A DNA stretch of 64,000 nucleotides from Chryseobacterium sp. OSA05B (GTDB taxonomy: Bacteria > Bacteroidota > Bacteroidia > Flavobacteriales > Weeksellaceae). A model generated the notes under the pieces. The model was not told where the DNA came from, did not search any database, and was given only the letters and a program-made list of their open reading frames with translations. Position numbers and translations under genes: made by a program. The DNA is taken from assembly GCF_019970065.1 (NCBI RefSeq), contig NZ_JAHXYH010000001.1:1-64000 (forward strand), read 5' to 3'. Positions 36,829-45,009 of the stretch are shown in pieces; positions within the stretch are counted from its first letter, which is position 1; each line of letters begins with the position of its first letter.

Positions 36829-37746
36829 CTATTTAAGCATCGGGAATATCTTTTTTCTGAAAATGAAAACGATCATCGCAGAGAAAAGCAATGAAAATAC
36901 AGACAGACCCATTTTGAGCATCTCTTCCGTGGATTCATCAACTGGACTGTATCGGGCTTCTTTATTGCTTGTCATTGATGATAAAGACATCATCCTTTGT
37001 TGTATGATAGAATCTTTAAAACCATAATCCTTTGCCTCTTCATAATCTCTTAAAGCTTCATCTTTAAATTTCATTAAAAAAGCGACATTTCCCAGATCAA
37101 ACAGTAGCTGAGCAACAATTTTGTCTTCAGGCTTTACAAAAGATATCCGTTCATTTAACTGATAAAAAAGAGATTTGCGAAGTTTATACAATTCTTCTTT
37201 GGTTAAATCCGTTTCAGGGTATTTTTTGCTTCCGAAATCAGTTTGAATCAAGGATTGTGAGGTATACGCTTCACCACCTTTAATTTTTGCTTTCAGAATA
37301 TTGGCATGAATCCACTCGGAACTGAAATGAGATTCGGGTTTAATTTCAATAGACTTTTCAATCCATTTTAAGGCCTCCACATTATTACCCATCAGTTCGT
37401 ATGCCGTTCCCATATTGGAAGCTGTAGAGTATCTTCCAGGATCATTAGATTCAATTCTTTTGTATAGTTCTACGGCTTCCTGATATCTTTTAAGAATGAT
37501 CAGAATATAGCCTTTATCCGACAAATAATCCAGATCTTTTGTTCTTTGGTACTCTTTTTCCAATCCTGCTAAAGTTTTTTCCAAGGTTTCAGGGTTGTTA
37601 AAACTGTGACCTCTGGGGGAAAAACCCTGAAAATCCGTATAAATATTAGTTCCGTCTTTGAGGTCTCTGGTCTCTCCGTTTAAGCAGGCCAAGGCCGGAA
37701 TTGAAAATAAAGAGCAGAACATGACACTTAAAAAAAACTTTCTCAT
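36829..37746 (-). CDS. Exported TPR-repeat protein with C-terminal anchor
   Basis: A 305-residue protein with a signal peptide (SIPALACLNG) and tetratricopeptide repeats (about residues 50-240; YILIILKRYQEAVELYKRIE, TAYELMGNNVEALKWIEKSIEIKP). A C-terminal membrane helix (VFSLLFSAMIVFIF) and a short basic tail end it. It probably scaffolds protein contacts at the envelope. A gene with a TTG start follows 8 nt later. Confidence 0.75.
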   Translation of the reverse strand: MRKFFLSVMFCSLFSIPALACLNGETRDLKDGTNIYTDFQGFSPRGHSFNNPETLEKTLAGLEKEYQRTKDLDYLSDKGYILIILKRYQEAVELYKRIESNDPGRYSTASNMGTAYELMGNNVEALKWIEKSIEIKPESHFSSEWIHANILKAKIKGGEAYTSQSLIQTDFGSKKYPETDLTKEELYKLRKSLFYQLNERISFVKPEDKIVAQLLFDLGNVAFLMKFKDEALRDYEEAKDYGFKDSIIQQRMMSLSSMTSNKEARYSPVDESTEEMLKMGLSVFSLLFSAMIVFIFRKKIFPMLK

Positions 37747-37808
37747 AGGCAGTTATCTGAAATTTTATTGAAAATATTTGTAATTCGTTATCGTGCTAAA
37801 AATAAAAA

Positions 37809-37840
37809 AACTTTGCTATATAAAATACAGCAAAGTTGTT
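37809..37840 (-). terminator. Hairpin downstream of the hutU 3' fragment
   Basis: AACTTTGCT and AGCAAAGTT flank an 11-nt loop. On the minus strand it is followed by T-rich sequence. It lies 25 nt after the stop codon of the hutU remnant and may be the original hutU terminator. Confidence 0.6.
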
Positions 37841-37864
37841 TATTATAATCTAATTTATGTTTAA

Positions 37865-37975
37865 TTAAAACAAATTCTCATCCACAAAATTCGGCAGCGT
37901 CACCTTCAAATTCGGTTCTGCTTCCATCGCTCTTTTAATAGCGAAAACAGCGCCTTCATTTCTGGCCCAGCTTCG
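37865..37975 (-). pseudogene. Duplicated 3' end of hutU
   Basis: This 111-bp stretch encodes RSWARNEGAVFAIKR...LPNFVDENLF and a stop, matching the last 36 codons of the complete hutU at 38418. About 10 of 111 bases differ and nearly all differences are synonymous (for example CGA/AGA, GCC/GCA, CTG/TTG); the clear exception is Asn/Ser three residues before the end. It has no start and cannot encode an enzyme. A small membrane protein gene lies between the two copies. Confidence 0.85.
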
Positions 37976-37990
37976 TACAGTATTTTTCAC

Positions 37991-38386
37991 TTATTTTAAA
38001 TTAGTAGTTTTCGTTTTCAAACTACTTTGTAACATTAGCTTAAAAATATCTATTAAAAGAAAAATGAGAATTAAATTTTCCAAGAAATTTATATAATCAA
38101 ACTGTACAATCCCCCAGTCCATTAAAGAATCTTTTCCTAAAGAAGATTTTTTCAGATAAAAATATTTTGGAAAACCAGAAGTTTCAATAAGCCAATCATT
38201 TGATTTTGAAGATTCACAATACGACAACCCCAATAACGTAATGACAAAAGCTGATACAATCACTTTCCAATCAAACAAAACTTTCCAATTTTGCTTTTTA
38301 AATCTTAAAATGATAAGATTTAATGCAACAAAAGTTGTAAATAAAAGTAGAAAGTACATACTTGTAAATTGATTGTGAATATCCAT
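37991..38386 (-). CDS. Small membrane protein of unknown function
   Basis: A 131-residue protein with three hydrophobic segments (YFLLLFTTFVALNLIIL, VIVSAFVITLLGLSYC and FLENLILIFLLIDIFKLML). It has no recognisable family. It is more AT-rich than hutU and sits between hutU and the duplicated hutU 3' end, so it appears to have come in with a recombination event. I start at the ATG ending at 38386; an upstream TTG is possible. Confidence 0.55.
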   Translation of the reverse strand: MDIHNQFTSMYFLLLFTTFVALNLIILRFKKQNWKVLFDWKVIVSAFVITLLGLSYCESSKSNDWLIETSGFPKYFYLKKSSLGKDSLMDWGIVQFDYINFLENLILIFLLIDIFKLMLQSSLKTKTTNLK

Positions 38387-38417
38387 TTTCAAATTAATTC
38401 ATTCTCAAATTCTCAAA

Positions 38418-40403
38418 TTAAAAAAGACTCTCATCCACAAAATTCGGCAACGTCACCTTCAAATTAGGCTCAGCTTCCATCGCTCTTTTAATCGCGAAAA
38501 CAGCACCTTCATTTCTTGCCCAGCTTCTTCTGGAAATTCCGTTGTTGACGTCCCAGAAAAGCATAGATTTCAGTCTTCTGTCTGCCTCTGCACTTCCGTC
38601 CAGCAGCATTCCGAAACCTCCGTTGATCACTTCGCCCCAGCCTACTCCGCCACCGTTATGGATAGATACCCACGTAGCACCACGGAAACTGTCGCCGATT
38701 ACGTTGTGAATCGCCATATCTGCGGTAAACCTTGAACCATCATAGATATTGGAAGTCTCTCTGTAAGGCGAATCTGTCCCGGAAACATCGTGATGATCTC
38801 TTCCCAAAACAACAGGCCCAATTTCCCCGTTTTTAATGGCATTATTGAAAGCTTCAGCGATCTTCATTCTTCCTTCTGCATCTGCATAAAGTATTCTCGC
38901 CTGAGAACCTACAACCAGTTTATTTTCCTGAGCGCCTTTGATCCACTGGATATTGTCTTTCATCTGCTGCTGAATCTCTTCCGGAGAATTTTTCACCATC
39001 TCTTCCAGTACAGCACATGCAATATTGTCGGTTTTCTGCAGATCTTCCGGTTTTCCACTTGCACATACCCAACGGAAAGGCCCGAAACCATAATCGAAGC
39101 ACATAGGTCCCATAATATCCTGAACATAACTAGGATATTTAAATTCTCTTCCTAAAGTCGGATTTTCAGCCATTACATCAGCTCCGGCTCTTGAAGCTTC
39201 CAGTAAAAAGGCATTTCCGTAGTCAAAGAAATAGGTTCCTTTCTGTGTATGTTTATTGATGGCTGCAGCATGTCTTCTTAAGGTTTCCTGAACTTTTTCT
39301 TTAAATAATTCAGGTTCTTCGGCCATCATTCTGTTTGATTCCTCAAAACTCTGTCCGGCAGGATAATAACCACCCGCCCAAGGATTGTGAAGCGATGTCT
39401 GGTCAGATCCGATATCTATTGTTAAGTTTTTCTCATCAAATTTCTCCCAAACCTCAACAATATTTCCAAGATAAGCCAGAGAAACAGTTTCTTTGTTTTC
39501 CTGAGCTTTCAGGATTCTTTCTACCAATTCATCCAGGTTTTCGTGAATTTCGTTCACCCATTTCTGATCGTGACGGATCTTGGTGATCTTAGGATTCACT
39601 TCAGCACATACCGTGATACAGCCTGCGATATTTCCTGCTTTTGGCTGTGCACCGCTCATTCCTCCCAATCCGGAAGTTACAAAAAGGCCTCCTTTCGGTT
39701 CTTTTTTGATTTTTCTGAAAGCATTCAGAACAGTGATCGTAGTTCCATGAACAATTCCCTGCGGACCAATGTACATATAACTTCCCGCTGTCATCTGCCC
39801 ATATTGAGTAACGCCTAAGGCATTGAATTTCTCCCAATCATCCGGCTTGGAATAATTAGGAATCATCATTCCGTTGGTTACCACTACTCTGGGTGCATCT
39901 TTATGCGATGGGAAAAGACCCATCGGGTGACCTGAATACATGGTTAAAGTCTGCTCATCCGTCATTTCAGACAGATACTTCATGGTCAGAAGATATTGTG
40001 CCCAGTTTGAAAATACAGCTCCGTTTCCTCCGTACGTAATCAGTTCGTGAGGATGCTGTGCCACTGCATAATCCAGATTATTCTGGATCATCAGCATAAT
40101 GGCTTTTGCCTGCTCAGATTTTCCGGGATAATCCGCAATTGATCTTGCCTTCATTTCATAATCCGGACGGAAACGATACATATAAATTCTCCCGTATTTT
40201 TCCAGTTCTTCTCTGAATTCGGGTAAAAGCTCCGCATGAAACTGAGGTTCGAAATAACGTAAAGCATTCTTCAGAGCAAGCTTTTTCTCTTCCTCTCCTA
40301 AAATTTCTTTACGCTTCGGTGCATGATTGATATTGGTTTCGTATGGTTTAGGTTGTGGCAGCTGATTCGGGATCCCCTGCTGTATCTGTTCTTGAAATGT
40401 CAT
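38418..40403 (-). CDS. hutU: Urocanate hydratase
   Basis: A 661-residue urocanase that converts urocanate to imidazolone propionate in histidine breakdown, with tightly bound NAD. Motifs are ELITYGGNGAVFSNWAQY, TSGLGGMSGAQPKA (NAD binding) and FGPFRWVCASG with the catalytic Cys. Length fits the longer urocanase group of Bacteroidota. No other hut genes are in this window. A 111-bp copy of its 3' end lies downstream at 37865-37975. Confidence 0.96.
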   Translation of the reverse strand: MTFQEQIQQGIPNQLPQPKPYETNINHAPKRKEILGEEEKKLALKNALRYFEPQFHAELLPEFREELEKYGRIYMYRFRPDYEMKARSIADYPGKSEQAKAIMLMIQNNLDYAVAQHPHELITYGGNGAVFSNWAQYLLTMKYLSEMTDEQTLTMYSGHPMGLFPSHKDAPRVVVTNGMMIPNYSKPDDWEKFNALGVTQYGQMTAGSYMYIGPQGIVHGTTITVLNAFRKIKKEPKGGLFVTSGLGGMSGAQPKAGNIAGCITVCAEVNPKITKIRHDQKWVNEIHENLDELVERILKAQENKETVSLAYLGNIVEVWEKFDEKNLTIDIGSDQTSLHNPWAGGYYPAGQSFEESNRMMAEEPELFKEKVQETLRRHAAAINKHTQKGTYFFDYGNAFLLEASRAGADVMAENPTLGREFKYPSYVQDIMGPMCFDYGFGPFRWVCASGKPEDLQKTDNIACAVLEEMVKNSPEEIQQQMKDNIQWIKGAQENKLVVGSQARILYADAEGRMKIAEAFNNAIKNGEIGPVVLGRDHHDVSGTDSPYRETSNIYDGSRFTADMAIHNVIGDSFRGATWVSIHNGGGVGWGEVINGGFGMLLDGSAEADRRLKSMLFWDVNNGISRRSWARNEGAVFAIKRAMEAEPNLKVTLPNFVDESLF

Positions 40404-40483
40404 ATTGCTATTTAGTTCAATGTTTAGAATTCTAACTTTTTGAAGTTTTAAAGATATTCAAATTAGAAAATATAGGCAAGGGT

Positions 40484-40553
40484 ATTTGATGATGTGTTGA
40501 TGGGGTGATTCGATGATGGGATAATGTGATGATTGGTTGTGGTTGAGATGGCG
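40484..40553. repeat. Low-complexity GATGATG/GTGATGATT tract
   Basis: About 70 bp of imperfect repeats built from TGATG and GGGATAATGTG. No strict period was established. It lies between hutU and the DUF559 element. Confidence 0.45.
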
Positions 40554-40560
40554 GGTAAAG

Positions 40561-40620
40561 ATTCCCCTCCTCCGGAGGGGTGGATTGCAAAATTTATAAA
40601 ATTTTGGAAGACGGGGTGGT
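40561..40620. repeat. Left terminal inverted repeat of the DUF559 element
   Basis: The sequence runs ATTCCCCTCCTCCGGAGGGG, TGGATT, an AT-rich insert, then GGAAGACGGGGTGGT. The parts recur in the same order and inverted at 41046-41099. CCCCTCCTCCGGAGGGG is itself a palindrome. Confidence 0.85.
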
Positions 40621-41031
40621 CCCAAAATACTGAATAATAAAACATTCCAGATCTTTCATCACTACATATATATTATTCCTTACGTCAAAATCAGTAGTCC
40701 TGAAAACCAAAAGTCCCAAAGACTCAAGATATTCCTGTCTGATTCCATCGTAAACTTGTTTTTCATCATGGCTGGAACCATCAATTTCAACAATTAGCCC
40801 TAAAGTTTTTACATAGAAGTCAACAATATAATTCCCGATGATTCGTTGTCTGTCAAAATCAATGTGGTGAAATGCTCCCGCCCTCACCTTTTTCCAGAAA
40901 ATAACCTCACTTAAAATACGTGCTTTCCGTTTTTCTTTTAGCAATACTGTTAAATGGGGATTAAAGGGTAGATTTTCTACAAAATTCCTTTGAATGGGAA
41001 TACCTTGAATATGGGTAAGGATTTCTTTCAT
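40594..41031 (-). CDS. DUF559 (Vsr-like) endonuclease domain protein
   Basis: A 145-residue protein with a restriction-endonuclease-like (PD-(D/E)xK, Vsr-type) domain. RARILSEVIFWKKVR leads into IIGNYIVDFYVKTLGLIVEIDGSSH, giving candidate metal ligands Asp71, Glu82 and Asp84 plus His88; later VFRTTDFDV closes the fold. DUF559 proteins are predicted nucleases of unclear role. The last ~9 codons (TTPSSKIL and stop) are read from the left inverted repeat. The start ATG lies 15 nt from the right repeat. Confidence 0.85.
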   Translation of the reverse strand: MKEILTHIQGIPIQRNFVENLPFNPHLTVLLKEKRKARILSEVIFWKKVRAGAFHHIDFDRQRIIGNYIVDFYVKTLGLIVEIDGSSHDEKQVYDGIRQEYLESLGLLVFRTTDFDVRNNIYVVMKDLECFIIQYFGTTPSSKIL

Positions 41032-41045
41032 TGTTTATGTTTTTT

Positions 41046-41099
41046 TAACCACCCCGTCTTCTCCTTTCAGTCAAATCCACTCCTCCAAAAGAGGGGAAT
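41046..41099. repeat. Right terminal inverted repeat of the DUF559 element
   Basis: Read on the minus strand it is ATTCCCCTCTTTTGGAGGAG, TGGATTTG, a short insert, then AAGACGGGGTGGT, matching the left repeat part by part. The promoter of the nuclease gene must lie within or beside it. Confidence 0.85.
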
Positions 41100-41130
41100 G
41101 ATATTCGTCAGAGAACAAGTGGTTTTCAAA

Positions 41131-41163
41131 AATAAAAAAAAACCTCACTGAAAATCAGTAAGG
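41131..41163 (-). terminator. Terminator of the acidic protein gene
   Basis: CCTCACTG and CAGTAAGG form a stem around AAAAT. On the minus strand a long T run follows (the A run at 41133-41142). Confidence 0.8.
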
Positions 41164-41188
41164 CAATTGTATTTTATATATCCGAAAT

Positions 41189-41479
41189 TTAAGTTAAAAC
41201 GTCATCATTTTCTTCTTCGTGATCGTCCGCATTATCACTGCGGCTCCAGTAATTGTTTTCTTCATCTTCGGATCCTATTTCTTCCATATCATCGTCATCT
41301 TCAGTTCCCGGAATATCAAGTCCTTTATCTAGTTTATCATTGTCCTCTTCATTCAGGATTGGGTTTCCGTCGCCGTCCAGCGGAATATGTTTTTCTTTAT
41401 TGAATATATCTTCACTGGGATTGTAATCCATCTCTTCGAGTTTTCTGTTCTGTTCGTTTGTATTGTCTTCTGGTATCAT
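41189..41479 (-). CDS. Small acidic protein, unknown function
   Basis: A 96-residue, strongly acidic protein (runs of D and E such as TEDDDDMEEIGSEDEEN) with no signal peptide. It is probably largely disordered. Similar acidic proteins are common in Chryseobacterium but have no assigned function. It has its own terminator and is transcribed away from the DUF559 element direction only by spacing, on the same strand. Confidence 0.6.
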   Translation of the reverse strand: MIPEDNTNEQNRKLEEMDYNPSEDIFNKEKHIPLDGDGNPILNEEDNDKLDKGLDIPGTEDDDDMEEIGSEDEENNYWSRSDNADDHEEENDDVLT

Positions 41480-41565
41480 AATATCAGTATTTAGTGTGAA
41501 TGGTATAGATCAAAAACGGTTCCAACCTTTCTTTTTACGGTCAGTGATTTACAAAAACATAACAA

Positions 41566-43929
41566 CTAATTGGCGAGATCGGTATTGTTTATTTTGCGTT
41601 GGGGAGTTTTAATTTCATCTTTGAGCCTTCCGAATTTATATGTAACATTGAAACCGAAAGACCTGTAATAGTCTCTGATATCATTATTCTGCCCGAATGT
41701 ACCACCAAAAGTTTCTGTAACCGCTTTTCTATAAGTATTAAACGGATTATTTATAAAGGCTGAAAAGGAAAGTTTATGGGCAAGAATACTTTTACTGACA
41801 CTGAAAAACGAACCGGTAAAAGCATTGGTGGTACTTTGTAAACCTGCAGGCATTTTGCTGTTGATCTCCAGATTTGAACTGATGGTCCAGCTATTTTCAA
41901 AACTATAATTAGCAGACAGATAGATGTAGTACGTCAACAGATTATTTTCAACAGGTATATCATTCACTTTTCCATTGATAAAAAATAAGGCGGAATTTCC
42001 ATTAATGCTCAGATTCAGCTTTTTTGTCACCGGATAACTGAAATAATAATCAAGTCCCAGTCTGCTTGCGTTACCCGAATTTTCAAAAGTCGTTTTTGTA
42101 ATATTGGTCATGGGATTATAGGTTGAAACTTTCAGATCAATTTTATTGGAAAAGGAATAGGAAAGTCCAACGTTCAGATTTACTTTTTTATTGTAGGAAT
42201 AACTGGTCATAATATCGTTGTTCACTACAGATTTTAAGTAGGGATTTCCACTGATTTCAAAATAGGGATTTGATTGATTAACAAATGGATTCAGACGAAT
42301 AATTCCGGGTCTTTTGATCCTCTGGGAAAAGCCAACACTGATGCTGTGATGCTCTTTCCAGGTTTTCCCTATTGAAATATTCGGGATAAAATTGAAATAG
42401 TTCTGATCAACTTTGGCATTGGTGGAGATAAAACTCACATCCGTTGCAGTACTTTCTGCTCTTACACCTGTCTGGAAATTCCAGTTTAATAAAGAGAATT
42501 TCGCAGAAACATAAGCACCATATATATTTTGTCTGTTGAGGAATTCATCCGAATTATTGACATTTTCCGGAACGGATGTATAATCACTGCTGTTTTTCCT
42601 GAGTATGGCTTTCACTCCTGTTTCGAGCGCTATTTTCTTTATATTTTTCACAAAATCGATTTGAAAAGTATGTTCACTGTTCCGGTTAGCGTTATGCTGA
42701 TCAATTCTGTCTGATACATGAAGGATCCGGTTCTGAATATCTGAAATAGCCATTATATCGTAGTCATAACTATTGAATTTATAGGACAGGGTTAAAAATT
42801 GGCTTTTATCATGCTTAAACCCAATCTGATAATTAGCAGAAGTTTCAAAACCTTTCCCTTTGCTGTCAGAATGGTTACTGGAATTATTATTTTCCGAAAG
42901 GGCATTCTGCTGATAAAAGTAAGAATCCAGAATATCCTGAGACTTGCTGTTGGAGAGGTTTGAACCCAATTGTAGGTTGAGCAATTGTAAACTGTCTATT
43001 TCATAACTTATATTCGCATTAAAATATCCGCCAATACCTTTGTTTGAAGTGGTTCCATCCTGTTGAAGCCTGCTGGAAACCGTATTCTGATGATTGTGAT
43101 AGTCTATTTCAGGATTTTTTCTAAAAAAACCGCCCCCATAAGCAGAAATACCCAGTTTTTTATGTTTTGTATTCAAAGAGAATCCCAGATTCTGTTCCTG
43201 TTTGGGAAATCTCGTTCCAAAATTAACGGAAGCATTATATCCGTCATTCATTTTTTTTGTGGTAATGATATTGATGACTCCTGAAACTCCTTCTGCATCA
43301 TATTTTGATGAAGGATTGGTAATAATCTCAATATCCTGAATGGTGCCGGCAGCAATACTTTTCAGTACTTCCTTTGCATTGGTATTGAGAAGCTGTGTTT
43401 CTTTACCATTGATGAGTATTTTAAAATTGGTATTTCCTTTGAAAAGTATATTTTCATTGGCATCTACAGACAGATAAGGTAATTTTCTCATCATTTCGAT
43501 CACATTTTTTGACCGGCTTTCGGGATCAGACTGAACATCGTAAACCAGCCCGTCTATTTTATTTCTGATTAGTGGCTTTTTGGCGTTGATCACTACTTCT
43601 TCTATGGAGTTTTCACAGTTGAGAAATAAAGTTCCAAGATCTGTCTGACTGGCATTAATTCTCACTCTTTTAGATCCGAATTCCGAGCTTACAACCAGAA
43701 GTTGCAGATTCGTGATATCTTCTTTAACAGGGATTAAAAACGATCCGTCTTCTTTTGAAATTTCTGTCTGAATAATATGCTGGTCCTGATCAATAATTTT
43801 TAAAGAAGCAAAAGAAACGGCCTTACCTGACACAGAATCCTTTATGTTCCCTGACCATATTTTCTGGGCGCATAAACTTCCTGCAAATAGCAAAAAAATC
43901 AAAACTGAAAATACATATATACGTTTCAT
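41566..43929 (-). CDS. Outer-membrane beta-barrel / TonB-dependent receptor-like protein
   Basis: A 787-residue protein with a signal peptide (AGSLCAQ). A carboxypeptidase-regulatory-like domain (about residues 22-105) comes first, then a plug domain (IRNKIDGLVYDVQSDPESRSKNVIEMMRKLP region, EIITNPSSKYDAEGVSGVINIIT), then a large barrel ending in YYRSFGFNVTYKFG. It fits the OMP_b-brl_3 family, which has no fixed substrate and can lack a TonB box. I start at the ATG ending at 43929, where the signal peptide begins. It is downstream of the DUF6249 gene on the same strand. Confidence 0.88.
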   Translation of the reverse strand: MKRIYVFSVLIFLLFAGSLCAQKIWSGNIKDSVSGKAVSFASLKIIDQDQHIIQTEISKEDGSFLIPVKEDITNLQLLVVSSEFGSKRVRINASQTDLGTLFLNCENSIEEVVINAKKPLIRNKIDGLVYDVQSDPESRSKNVIEMMRKLPYLSVDANENILFKGNTNFKILINGKETQLLNTNAKEVLKSIAAGTIQDIEIITNPSSKYDAEGVSGVINIITTKKMNDGYNASVNFGTRFPKQEQNLGFSLNTKHKKLGISAYGGGFFRKNPEIDYHNHQNTVSSRLQQDGTTSNKGIGGYFNANISYEIDSLQLLNLQLGSNLSNSKSQDILDSYFYQQNALSENNNSSNHSDSKGKGFETSANYQIGFKHDKSQFLTLSYKFNSYDYDIMAISDIQNRILHVSDRIDQHNANRNSEHTFQIDFVKNIKKIALETGVKAILRKNSSDYTSVPENVNNSDEFLNRQNIYGAYVSAKFSLLNWNFQTGVRAESTATDVSFISTNAKVDQNYFNFIPNISIGKTWKEHHSISVGFSQRIKRPGIIRLNPFVNQSNPYFEISGNPYLKSVVNNDIMTSYSYNKKVNLNVGLSYSFSNKIDLKVSTYNPMTNITKTTFENSGNASRLGLDYYFSYPVTKKLNLSINGNSALFFINGKVNDIPVENNLLTYYIYLSANYSFENSWTISSNLEINSKMPAGLQSTTNAFTGSFFSVSKSILAHKLSFSAFINNPFNTYRKAVTETFGGTFGQNNDIRDYYRSFGFNVTYKFGRLKDEIKTPQRKINNTDLAN

Positions 43930-44023
43930 AATAGGTTGGATTAAGGGCATAAAAATCCCAGGAGCAAAGTTTTTTGCCCTTAATATGGTACAGGATTTTT
44001 ATGGATGAGTTAAAGAGAGAAGA

Positions 44024-44356
44024 TTATTTCTTTTGATTTTTCATCACGAAATAATAAGTAAGAAAACCGAGTGCAACAAAGACGGTCAGCACTCCATAAG
44101 GAAGCGGTGTATTTTCATTATGTGGAAGAAATTCAAGAACAATTAGTCCTGCTCCACCGAATAACAGGATAATTCCCCATTTCAGCATTTCAGAATTAAA
44201 TCCGGTAAGATTGTTAAGGATTAAATACATGCGCTCATCTATATTTTCCTTATTCAGGATCTTCTTTTTCAGGTTGTAATTGGTGATCACGACAATAATT
44301 ACAGCTATGGTAATTAGCAAAGCAATCATGACTATAAAGGGTGCCAAATGTTTCAT
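44024..44356 (-). CDS. DUF6249-like membrane protein
   Basis: A 110-residue protein with three membrane helices: MIALLITIAVIIVVITNY, WGIILLFGGAGLIVLEF and GVLTVFVALGFLTYYFVM. It fits the small DUF6249 family, which usually accompanies ECF sigma genes in Bacteroidota. It is divergent from the sigma gene at 44464 and shares a palindromic promoter region with it, so it is a likely target of that sigma factor. Confidence 0.7.
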   Translation of the reverse strand: MKHLAPFIVMIALLITIAVIIVVITNYNLKKKILNKENIDERMYLILNNLTGFNSEMLKWGIILLFGGAGLIVLEFLPHNENTPLPYGVLTVFVALGFLTYYFVMKNQKK

Positions 44357-44374
44357 AACAATTTAGATTTAACC

Positions 44375-44458
44375 AATAGACAAAATACGATAGCAAAAGG
44401 TTACAAAAATTGCAATACATTAGAAATTTGTAACCTGAACGTAAAAAGATTGTCTAAT
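44375..44458. promoter_or_regulatory. Mirrored ECF-type divergent promoters
   Basis: Two nested inverted repeats share one centre near 44417. The inner arms are AGGTTACAAA (44398-44407) and TTTGTAACCT (44427-44436). The outer arms are AATAGACAA (44375-44383) and TTGTCTAAT (44450-44458). Each strand therefore reads GTAACC, 15-16 bp, TGTCTA, the layout of an ECF -35/-10 pair. The plus copy drives the sigma gene and the minus copy the DUF6249 gene. Confidence 0.65.
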
Positions 44459-44463
44459 GTAAT

Positions 44464-45009
44464 ATGTTTGATGAAGAAAAAACCATTAATGATATTCTGA
44501 AGGGAAACCTTGGCGCTTTTCAGCATATTGTAAAGCAGTATCAGAATTTGGTCTATTCTATTTTGAACAGGTTATTGAGTAATGATGAAGATATAGAAGA
44601 TGTAGGCCAGGAAGTTTTTATAAAGGTGTATGGTCATTTGAAAAATTTTAAAAGAGAATCTAAACTTTCCACCTGGATCGCTAAAATCACCTACAATATT
44701 GCCGTTAATTATCTGAAGAAAAATTCAAAATATCAGTTCAATATCATTGATGATGATTCAGACTTCAGATTTTCTTCCGAAACTCCGGAAACAAAACTGA
44801 TAGGGAAAGAATTCGATCTCTACATCAACAGGCTGATTAGTGAACTGCCTTTACCCTACAGAACGGTAATCACATTGTATCACATGGATGATTTCAGTAT
44901 TCAGGAAATTCAAAATATTACAAAATTTCCTGAAGGAACTATAAAAGGCTATTTATTCAGAGCAAGAAAATTATTAAAACAAAAACTTGAAAAAGATGGA
45001 TACCCATAA
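44464..45009 (+). CDS. ECF RNA polymerase sigma factor
   Basis: A 181-residue ECF sigma factor. Region 2 has QNLVYSILNRLLSNDEDIEDVGQEVFIKVY and STWIAKITYNIAVNYL; region 4 has MDDFSIQEIQNITKFPEGTIKGYLFRARKLLKQKL. It overlaps the next gene by 14 nt. The predicted -10 element ends only about 8 nt before the ATG, so the mRNA has almost no leader or translation begins further in. Confidence 0.92.
   Translation: MFDEEKTINDILKGNLGAFQHIVKQYQNLVYSILNRLLSNDEDIEDVGQEVFIKVYGHLKNFKRESKLSTWIAKITYNIAVNYLKKNSKYQFNIIDDDSDFRFSSETPETKLIGKEFDLYINRLISELPLPYRTVITLYHMDDFSIQEIQNITKFPEGTIKGYLFRARKLLKQKLEKDGYP

Larger units (their letters stand above)
40561..41099. mobile_element. Putative single-gene element carrying a DUF559 endonuclease
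   Basis: About 540 bp bounded by matching inverted repeats (40561-40620 and 41046-41099) with one gene inside. There is no transposase. No target-site duplication could be recognised (outer flanks GTAAAG and GATATT). A mobile or mobilisable unit is inferred from the structure. Confidence 0.55.

Noticed and set aside
40594-41031. Vsr mismatch-repair gene
   Set aside because: The protein is DUF559-like and no dcm methylase gene is nearby, so the repair role is not supported.
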